Shown here in pieces: positions 18,882 through 23,971 of a stretch of DNA of 23,971 nt. The position numbers were made by a program, and so were the translations under genes. The notes below the pieces were generated by a model. That model was not told the origin of the DNA. It made no database searches and worked only from the letters and a program-made list of their open reading frames with translations. The DNA is from an uncultured Lysobacter sp. (lineage in GTDB: Bacteria > Pseudomonadota > Gammaproteobacteria > Xanthomonadales > Xanthomonadaceae): the NCBI GenBank assembly GCA_946480055.1, contig CAMLID010000048.1, positions 1 to 23,971 on the forward strand. Reading direction: 5' to 3'. The first letter of the stretch is position 1. Every line of letters begins with the position of its first letter.

Positions 18882-19229
18882 TCACCCTACAACTCGGTAG
18901 GAATAGAAGCCGTAACCGATGGGGTCATAGGACGGGTCCCCTCCTTCCTTCGGACTGACTCCGGCGCGAGGCGCGAAGATGCCCTGCTCCCACACGAAGA
19001 ACAACGAGGTGACGATGTACAGCCCCTCGGCGTTGACGTAGACACGCTTGGGCTCAAGCTGCTTGAGCGCCCGCGGCCATTGCGCGGCCGGGATTTCCCT
19101 GTATTCGGGGCGCTCGGTTATCAGATAGGGAACTTCGATGAACAACTCTTCGAGCTCCAACCGTTCCGGCGTGCGGTTGCATGCGGCCAGGGTGACGGCC
19201 AGCAATGCGGCCAGCAGCAGTCGTTTCAT
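18882..19229 (-). CDS. Small lipoprotein at the end of the virB5-virB6-DUF4189 array
   Basis: Encodes 115 residues. MKRLLLAALLAVTLAAC is a clean lipoprotein signal with Cys17 (Asn at +2). The mature part contains ELEELFIEVPYLI, IPAAQWPRALKQLEPKRVYVNAEGLYI, FFVWEQGIF and ends YDPIGYGFYSYRVVG, a layout I recall from short uncharacterised proteins of this bacterial family. The start at 19229 is chosen for the signal peptide; upstream Met codons would push it inwards. No ribosome site is obvious. It lies 51 bp after the last DUF4189 gene on the same strand, so probably in the same transcript. A periplasmic immunity protein is plausible by analogy with X-T4SS cargo genes, but this is inference. 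Confidence 0.75.
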   Translation of the reverse strand: MKRLLLAALLAVTLAACNRTPERLELEELFIEVPYLITERPEYREIPAAQWPRALKQLEPKRVYVNAEGLYIVTSLFFVWEQGIFAPRAGVSPKEGGDPSYDPIGYGFYSYRVVG

Positions 19230-19280
19230 CGTGAGGGTGATCCGTTCAGTGCACATAGAGAAACGTCCCATCTATCCATT

Positions 19281-19778
19281 TCAACGAACTCGGACAGCAA
19301 GGCTGCATTCGCTGTAGTAGATGGAGCACTCTTTGCCGCCGCTGCTTTCTTTACATCCTGCCAAGCTATCTTGTTCTGCGGCACCGATGTCGGGCGCTCT
19401 TGCCACATTCGATTTGATGTAGCTCGTCGCGATGGACAAGCACTGATTCATGTATGTCATCGCTATGACGCAACCTAACCCGCCTCGTTCTTTGCAGCTG
19501 ACCAGCGCGGACTTCCGAGCCCGCTTCTCGCTTTTTTCATTCGCGCTCATGCCGTATGTGCCCGCGCTATCGCCTGCGACAGCGCCCCATCGAGTCTGCC
19601 ATCTAGGCCTCGCAGGGGCATCGACAGGGATCGGGGCACAGCTATTCATTGATTCAGCAGAACCCAGCGGAGCCGAAACATTGTTCGGCATTTCACCCGG
19701 CGGACATCCACTTTCGGCATGCGCCGAGCCACAGAGCAGAAGAGTCAGTGGAAGAAATCTAACGAGAAGTGCGCGCAT
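19281..19778 (-). CDS. DUF4189-type secreted protein, copy D
   Basis: Encodes 165 residues from MRALLVRFLPLTLLLCGSAHA, a Sec signal with probable cleavage after AHA. The mature domain starts SGCPPGEMP, has RWGAVAGDSAGTYG and ALVSCKERGGLGC, and ends SIYYSECSLAVRVR. Eight Cys are conserved with the three neighbouring copies, suggesting four disulfides in the periplasm or outside. DUF4189 has no known function. The open frame runs 39 codons further upstream to 19895 (17 bp after the broken copy's stop), but the signal peptide supports 19778; neither start has a clear ribosome site. This is the most divergent copy (it has Tyr-Met-Asn where the others have Phe-x-Asn). Its last 22 bases are identical to those of copy B. 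Confidence 0.8.
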   Translation of the reverse strand: MRALLVRFLPLTLLLCGSAHAESGCPPGEMPNNVSAPLGSAESMNSCAPIPVDAPARPRWQTRWGAVAGDSAGTYGMSANEKSEKRARKSALVSCKERGGLGCVIAMTYMNQCLSIATSYIKSNVARAPDIGAAEQDSLAGCKESSGGKECSIYYSECSLAVRVR

Positions 19779-19912
19779 CGAGGCGAGCGACAGCCAAGGC
19801 GAATTCATGTGGATAACGAGAGCCTTCAGGACTGCAATCCGAGCCGGACGGAGGAGTCGGTCTGTCTTGCTCAACTCGATTAGGCGCTTCCGCATGTGAC
19901 CTGCCCTCGGCG

Positions 19913-20408
19913 CTATCGAGCCCTAACAGGCAGGCTACAGCCACTGTAGTGGACCCAGCACTTTGCTGCCTTTGACTCTTCGCAACGCTTTTGCCCAACA
20001 GCAATGGCGTCCTCTTCATAGGGCGCTCCTTGAATAAAGGCTTGGCTGCCAGACGTCACGATAGCTGCACACTGGTTGCGGAACGCAAGGTCGAGGGTGC
20101 ATGACTTGCTGCCGCGTTCCGCGGCACATTTACTCAGCGCAGCCTTCTTTGCTTTGCGCTCAGTAGCGACTCCTGTGACGATGCCAAAAGAACCCTCTTC
20201 ATCCGAGGCAATGGCCCCCCCAACGAGTACGCCAAGTAGGGCCTTGAGTGTCCGATGGGATTGGAATGCAGCTGTTCAGAGATTCGGCGGAGCCCGCAGG
20301 AGCCGAGGTGTTGTTCGGTATTAGTCCGGGCGGGCAGCCTCCTTCAGCGTGCGCCGAGCCACAGAGCAGAAGAGCCAGGGAGAAGAAGCTAACGAGAAGT
20401 GCGCGCAT
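19913..20408 (-). pseudogene. DUF4189-type secreted protein, copy C, frameshifted in a G7 run
   Basis: The first part reads MRALLVSFFSLALLLCGSAHAEGG as in the sister genes and stays in frame to RTRWG, then shifts at a run of seven C on the plus strand (20215-20221) and stops at 20199. Removing one base restores an uninterrupted frame to 19913: GAIASDEEGSFG, LSKCAAERGSKSC, FRNQCAAIV, CWVHYSGCSLPVRAR, giving 164 residues with all eight Cys. Sister copies have RWGA at this point with only three or four consecutive G. Thus it is a recent +1 shift, a phase-variable tract, or a sequencing error. Confidence 0.85.
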
Positions 20409-20492
20409 CCAGGCGAGCGCCAGCATGCCAGCTACTTTGGTGAAACTCAGAAGTGAAAACATCGAGAACGCCATAGCTGTGGTCATGCCATT

Positions 20493-20984
20493 TCAACGAA
20501 CTCGGACAGGGAGGTTGCAGCCGCTGTAGTACACCCAGCATTGGCCAGCGTCGCTGGAAACGCAGAGGGGCATCGCGAGTGACTCGGCCTCCTTCTCCGT
20601 AGGTGCGCCCTGTGCGAAAGAGGCCGACGCGGACGAGACCACGACTGCGCATTGATTGCGGAAGGTAAAGTCCGCCGTGCAGGCACTCGCACCTCGCTGT
20701 TTGCATTTGGCTAGCGCTGCCTTTCGAGCCAAGCGTTCAGTCTTCTGGCCCGTAACTATTCCGAACTTCCCTTTATTATCCGTGGCCACAGCACCCCACC
20801 GGCTTTCCCACGCGGGCGTCTGCGCTTGGTACGGAATGGGGACACAGCTCGCCAGAGACTCAGCCGAGCCCGCCGGGGCCCATGCTTTGCTTGGCATCTG
20901 GCCAGGCGGGCAGCCTCCTTCGGCATGCGCCGAGCCACAGAGCAGAAGAGTTATGGGAAAAAATCTAACGAGAAGTGCGCGCAT
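20493..20984 (-). CDS. DUF4189-type secreted protein, copy B
   Basis: Encodes 163 residues from MRALLVRFFPITLLLCGSAHA (signal peptide, cleavage before EGGC). The mature part contains SRWGAVATDNKGKFGI, ALAKCKQRGASAC, FRNQCAVVVSS and CWVYYSGCNLPVRVR; eight Cys as in the sister copies. The open frame extends upstream to 21104, but the extra 40 codons differ from the matching stretch of copy C mostly by non-silent changes, so they look like untranslated duplicated DNA. No strong ribosome site is visible at 20984. The next copy follows closely (its possible upstream ATG at 20486 is 6 bp past this stop). Confidence 0.85.
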   Translation of the reverse strand: MRALLVRFFPITLLLCGSAHAEGGCPPGQMPSKAWAPAGSAESLASCVPIPYQAQTPAWESRWGAVATDNKGKFGIVTGQKTERLARKAALAKCKQRGASACTADFTFRNQCAVVVSSASASFAQGAPTEKEAESLAMPLCVSSDAGQCWVYYSGCNLPVRVR

Positions 20985-21132
20985 CCAGGCAGGCGCCAGC
21001 ACACCCGCTATCCCGGTGAAGCTCTGACGTGAAAACACCGAGAACGCCGCAGCTGCGGTCATGCTTCGACACGCGCGATCGTCGAGAATATTTTCAATAC
21101 TCATGAAGAAAGAGCCTGCTTATCACTTTTCT

Positions 21133-21621
21133 TCAACGAACCCGAACAGGAAGGCTGCAACCGCTGTAGTAGATCCAGCACCGGCCCGCATTAGCATCCT
21201 CGCATTTGCGTAGTGCCAGATCCTTTGCTTCCTGCTCGGTCGCGGCGCCTTGCGAAAAAGAAATGGACTCTGATGAAACGACCGCTGCACACTGGTTGTA
21301 GAAGGTGAATGAGGCGTTGCATCTCACACCGCCTCGCTTGGCGCATTCTGCCAGCGCAGCTTTTCGCGCGGCGCGCTCGCTCGCCAGGCCTGTCGAGATT
21401 CCAAACTCCCCGCTGCTATCAGAGGCAATTGCTCCCCAGCGGGTCGCCCAGCGCGGACTGGGGGAGCCGGGAATCGGCGTACAACTAACAAGCGACTGGG
21501 CAGAGCCCAGCGGTGCGGAGATGTTTATCGGCCTCTGCCCTTGAGGGCAGCCGCCTTCGGCAAAAGCTGGTACGTAGGTTGTTAGTAGAACCGCCAATAA
21601 TGCGAACGTCAGGATGCGCAT
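21133..21621 (-). CDS. DUF4189-type secreted protein, copy A, coupled to virB6
   Basis: Encodes 162 residues. The signal peptide MRILTFALLAVLLTTYVPAFA is cleaved before EGGC; the mature part has TRWGAIASDSSGEFG, ALAECAKRGGVRC, FYNQCAAVVSS and ends CWIYYSGCSLPVRVR, with eight Cys. An excellent ribosome site (AAGGAG) lies inside the last codons of virB6 and only 3 bp separate the virB6 stop from this ATG, so the two are translationally coupled. That ties the DUF4189 family to the secretion system. Function is unknown; it could be a pseudopilus- or channel-associated periplasmic factor, an inhibitor, or a secreted protein. Confidence 0.88.
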   Translation of the reverse strand: MRILTFALLAVLLTTYVPAFAEGGCPQGQRPINISAPLGSAQSLVSCTPIPGSPSPRWATRWGAIASDSSGEFGISTGLASERAARKAALAECAKRGGVRCNASFTFYNQCAAVVSSESISFSQGAATEQEAKDLALRKCEDANAGRCWIYYSGCSLPVRVR

Positions 21622-21624
21622 TGC

Positions 21625-22764
21625 TCACTCCTTGCGTACTTCGTCGGCAGATCTAATTCGGTTCTCATGGGTCACTGCTGGCTGACCGCTTACGCGATTC
21701 GAATGATTGTAAGTCGAGCCGGCGCCCTCCTTTGACGCTGCGTTCGGCACCGAGGAATTGCCCGGATTGATCGGGGGTTGTACCTGTGAACGCAAAGTCT
21801 GACTGTTCAGTGCTTGCTGTCCATGCACGCTAAACGCCGAATTTGGAAGCACGCTCCCTATCTGAGCCTGGAAGTAATACGCAGCCATCGGTGGGAATGA
21901 GATGATCAGCACGGTCATAATCATCCCGATACTGCCCTGCTGCATGGCTTGATTGGTGATGCCTTCACTGCTCAGGCCGGGGATGTTGGTCAGCTTGGCA
22001 AGCCACATGAACGTCGCGATGCGGACAGTCATGTCCAGTAACAAGTTGGCAACGAAGCTAAGGATAGCCAGCGAGAATAGAATGCCAAGACCTTGCTTCA
22101 ACCAAGTCATGAACATCCCCTTTGTTGCCGGAAACGCGAGAGCAAAGATGAAGATCGGCCCAAGTCCAATCCAAAGATTGATCGCAAACGTCAATAGCAG
22201 CAGCATGCAGCCGGCCGCGATAGCAGGACCTGCGGAACCGATGGTTGCCCACGTCTTCGCCGACCGTTTCTCTTCCAGCAACTCCGGATCTGCCTCAAGA
22301 AGTTGAACGCCATCGATGGCTGTCATGGCGAGTTGGACGACGGCGAGAGACTTATCGATGCTACTGGCAGTGGACTGGTCATCCTTTCCCGTGACCAATT
22401 GATGAATCGCCTTATCCATATCCTTAGTGAGGAAGGAATTCAGAGGGATGTTGTTCACCGCCATCGTGGTCGCGATGCCGAAGATCAGGGCGGTTCTCGT
22501 CCCTTGCAGGATCAAGTCCATCATCGATTCCCGGGCGCCGCTGAGGATTCGATAGCCCTGGAAGAGCAGCCAGAGCGTGACCAGGCTTAGACCGATACCG
22601 CCAACGAGCGACATCGAGCGACCCATGAGTGCGAGGCCGAAGTCTTCGATCCGGGTCGTGATCCATCCGCTGATGAGGCGGAAGAGCGCGTAATCGGAAA
22701 GGCCGCTCTGTGACGAAGGCGACAGCCAATTCAGAAGGTCGAAGGGAACGTTCAACAGATCCAT
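21625..22764 (-). CDS. virB6: VirB6-like inner-membrane protein of a type IV secretion system
   Basis: Encodes 379 residues with at least six hydrophobic segments (about residues 50-75, 87-105, 177-200, 202-216, 224-246 and 283-301) and a conserved-type central pair IAAGCMLLLLTFAINLWIGL / GPIFIFALAFPATKGMF, characteristic of VirB6/TrbL. A hydrophilic Asn/Ser/Gln-rich C-terminal tail (about 325-379) is likely cytoplasmic or periplasmic. VirB6 forms part of the inner-membrane substrate path (family knowledge). It lies 33 bp after virB5 on the same strand, the order found in VirB operons, and its stop is 3 bp before a DUF4189 gene. The GC content here is visibly lower than in the core genes. The ribosome site is weak. 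Confidence 0.88.
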   Translation of the reverse strand: MDLLNVPFDLLNWLSPSSQSGLSDYALFRLISGWITTRIEDFGLALMGRSMSLVGGIGLSLVTLWLLFQGYRILSGARESMMDLILQGTRTALIFGIATTMAVNNIPLNSFLTKDMDKAIHQLVTGKDDQSTASSIDKSLAVVQLAMTAIDGVQLLEADPELLEEKRSAKTWATIGSAGPAIAAGCMLLLLTFAINLWIGLGPIFIFALAFPATKGMFMTWLKQGLGILFSLAILSFVANLLLDMTVRIATFMWLAKLTNIPGLSSEGITNQAMQQGSIGMIMTVLIISFPPMAAYYFQAQIGSVLPNSAFSVHGQQALNSQTLRSQVQPPINPGNSSVPNAASKEGAGSTYNHSNRVSGQPAVTHENRIRSADEVRKE

Positions 22765-22797
22765 TGCGATGAGCCCGCCTGAATATAGGTGGATGGC

Positions 22798-23556
22798 TTA
22801 CTGGCCAAGAGCCGACTTGACGACGTCAGTGGGAACGATGCCGTCCAGCGCACCCTTCTTACCGCGCATGGCGCGCCTGGCTAAGCGGGTGTGATCCCAC
22901 TTGAGCGCTTCGATGTAGTCGTCGTAGGCCTTCATGCGCGCCTGCCAGTAGTCGAGCTCCAGCTGGTTCCGCGCCACGAAGCGGTAGGCCTCGTTGTCGT
23001 TGGCCGCGAGGGCGCCAGGACTGCTGCGGACACCGTCGCGCTGGTTCTCGATCTGGGCGAACTCGCGGCTGCGCTGCATGAGCGTGCGCAGCATGCTCAC
23101 CGACTCGTTGTACTTGGCGTTCTCGGCGTACACGAGCCGCTGACAGATGCCCTGCTGCTCGTCGACCACGTTGCCGTCGAGCTTCGGCATGGCCTGGCGA
23201 AAGGCGCTGGTCAGCTGATCGCGGAGGCCTTGGCCAGGCCCCGGGCACATCTCTTCCATCCCGTAGTCCTGGGGACGGGGCGGAAAGCTGTCCTCCATTC
23301 GCGCCTGGCCGAAGTTCAGGCGCTGCAGCTTGATCAGTTGCTGCTGATAGTGGCCGGCCGTTTCCTGCCAGCGCTGGGCATTCTTGCCGAACTCGGCCGC
23401 GTCCTTGGCGATCTGCTGGAGCTTGGCGGCGTAGTTGACGGGATCGCTGACGACAACCTGGGCGCCGGCCTGCCCCACCCAAAGGACAGTCAGCAAGGTC
23501 GCGACCATGGCAGCCCGCCTGACGGAGCGACGATTCAGTCTGCTGCAATGCTTCAT
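22798..23556 (-). CDS. virB5: VirB5-like periplasmic T4SS pilus-tip protein
   Basis: Encodes 252 residues. A Sec signal with basic n-region (MKHCSRLNRRSVRR) and core ends at GQAGA, with cleavage before QVVVSDP. The mature protein is helical, beginning VVVSDPVNYAAKLQQIAKDA, as in VirB5/TrbJ-type proteins, with coiled-coil-like segments and two Cys. VirB5 is a minor pilus component thought to cap the VirB2 pilus and help contact target cells. AGGGAAAGG directly before the ATG supports the start. virB6 follows after 33 bp. The upstream neighbour virB4 expected in a complete locus is not seen within 400 bp. Confidence 0.85.
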   Translation of the reverse strand: MKHCSRLNRRSVRRAAMVATLLTVLWVGQAGAQVVVSDPVNYAAKLQQIAKDAAEFGKNAQRWQETAGHYQQQLIKLQRLNFGQARMEDSFPPRPQDYGMEEMCPGPGQGLRDQLTSAFRQAMPKLDGNVVDEQQGICQRLVYAENAKYNESVSMLRTLMQRSREFAQIENQRDGVRSSPGALAANDNEAYRFVARNQLELDYWQARMKAYDDYIEALKWDHTRLARRAMRGKKGALDGIVPTDVVKSALGQ

Positions 23557-23734
23557 ACCTTTCCCTGGTCACGAACCGCGTTGAAAGCCTTTTCGTCGCT
23601 CTGGATTCTCGGCACCGAACGTGGCAGCCGAGCCTCTGTCGTCCAACGTACGATGCCGCGCTTTCGCAGACGGTAATGCATGGAAAAACACGCGTGCAAC
23701 AGTGTTTTTTTCACATACTTCTTAAAGACACAGT
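23557..23734. other. virB5 leader / intergenic segment
   Basis: This 178-bp stretch between virB5 and the partial frame at 23735 shows no convincing gene. It contains a local AT-rich dip (about 23680-23760) with a hairpin listed separately. The virB5 promoter probably lies here; on the minus strand TTGCAC followed after 16-17 bases by ATTACC is a weak candidate. Confidence 0.4.
23684..23711. terminator. Candidate bidirectional terminator hairpin upstream of virB5
   Basis: AAAAACAC / GTGTTTTT form an 8-bp stem with a 10-base loop, with a T7 run on the plus strand and T5 on the minus strand. It lies about 23 bases past the stop (23735) of the partial minus-strand frame. The weak A/T stem makes this tentative. 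Confidence 0.4.
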
Positions 23735-23971
23735 TCAAGTGGAGTTACTGAATCCATCGTCAATCCTTCGTAAGGATGCGAAGTGCCATCGGGTGTTCAT
23801 TGCCAGCCGCCACACGGCCGGTGTCGGCTTCGAGATACAAGCGTCCCCGCCTGCCGCGGGGGTCTTCGGGGACCGCACGTACAAACCCAGCCGATGAGGC
23901 GTCGCCCGGTCGATGTGTGAATCGCCCAGGCTTCTGTAGACAGTCGTCAGCCGTTTAGTGCGTACCGCCTT
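23735..23971 (-). CDS. Possible 3' end of an unidentified gene upstream of virB5
   Basis: On the minus strand one frame is open from the window edge to a TGA at 23735 (78 residues), while the other two stop early. The translation contains RLTTVYRSLGDSHIDRATPH, then RWHFASLRRIDDG. No family was recognised, and it does not resemble the end of VirB4. The hairpin just beyond the stop gives weak support. A GC-rich hairpin (CCCCGC / GCGGGG, 23845-23861) lies inside. Chance openness in GC-rich DNA is a real alternative. Confidence 0.25.
   Translation of the reverse strand, partial: KAVRTKRLTTVYRSLGDSHIDRATPHRLGLYVRSPKTPAAGGDACISKPTPAVWRLAMNTRWHFASLRRIDDGFSNST

Noticed and set aside
18828..19478. 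Plus-strand frame starting in the tetR remnant
   Set aside because: Only the first residues match TetR; the rest is antisense to the lipoprotein and DUF4189 copy D.
20199..20486. Separate 95-codon gene
   Set aside because: It is only the 5' part of DUF4189 copy C up to the frameshift; the rest of the gene continues in the next frame.
23843..23873. Overlapping GC-rich hairpins (GTCCCC/GGGGAC and CCCCGC/GCGGGG) as a terminator
   Set aside because: No T-run on either strand and they lie inside a possible reading frame.

Overview
The window most likely comes from a high-GC gammaproteobacterium of the Lysobacter/Xanthomonas/Stenotrophomonas group (Xanthomonadaceae). Three things point there: a close relative of the Stenotrophomonas L1 metallo-beta-lactamase; two proteins with the C-terminal targeting domain (XVIPCD) of the antibacterial type IV secretion system typical of this family (X-T4SS); and virB5-virB6 genes in the order known from X-T4SS loci. 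The genus is an inference.

Layout. At 1-1071 is the 3' part of a DHA2-type drug efflux pump, closed by a terminator. From 1138 to 5607 (minus strand) lie an orphan hypX-like gene and a large predicted phospholipase effector with an XVIPCD. Divergent from the effector, at 5725-6720, is an ankyrin-repeat lipoprotein that is a good immunity candidate. From 6758 to 11873, all minus strand, are radA, four small unrecognised genes, a second predicted effector (DUF6973-like plus a degenerate XVIPCD), and, 60 bp upstream of that effector, a small BamE-like lipoprotein in the usual immunity position. From 12063 to 14260 an AmpR-like regulator is divergent from an L1-like subclass B3 beta-lactamase. 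From 14427 to 18775 are an arginase-family enzyme, an NAD(P)-dependent sugar-epimerase-like protein, an O-methyltransferase with a divergent TetR regulator, and a GNAT acetyltransferase.

From about 18880 to the end the base composition is visibly lower in GC. This minus-strand stretch reads virB5, virB6, four tandem DUF4189-type secreted proteins (one broken by a single extra G in a G7 run) and a small lipoprotein. In the textbook X-T4SS locus an effector/immunity pair follows virB6, so the expanded DUF4189 family plus lipoprotein occupies the cargo position. The far side of this island is marked by a decayed fragment nearly identical to part of the tetR gene about 1.2 kb away.

How the genes fit together. 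The strongest theme is interbacterial competition: part of a T4SS, two predicted toxins carrying its secretion signal, and several exported lipoproteins that could protect the producer. The DUF4189 array is the least explained part. A second theme is resistance (efflux pump, AmpR/B3 beta-lactamase). No tRNA, rRNA, CRISPR array or insertion sequence was seen.
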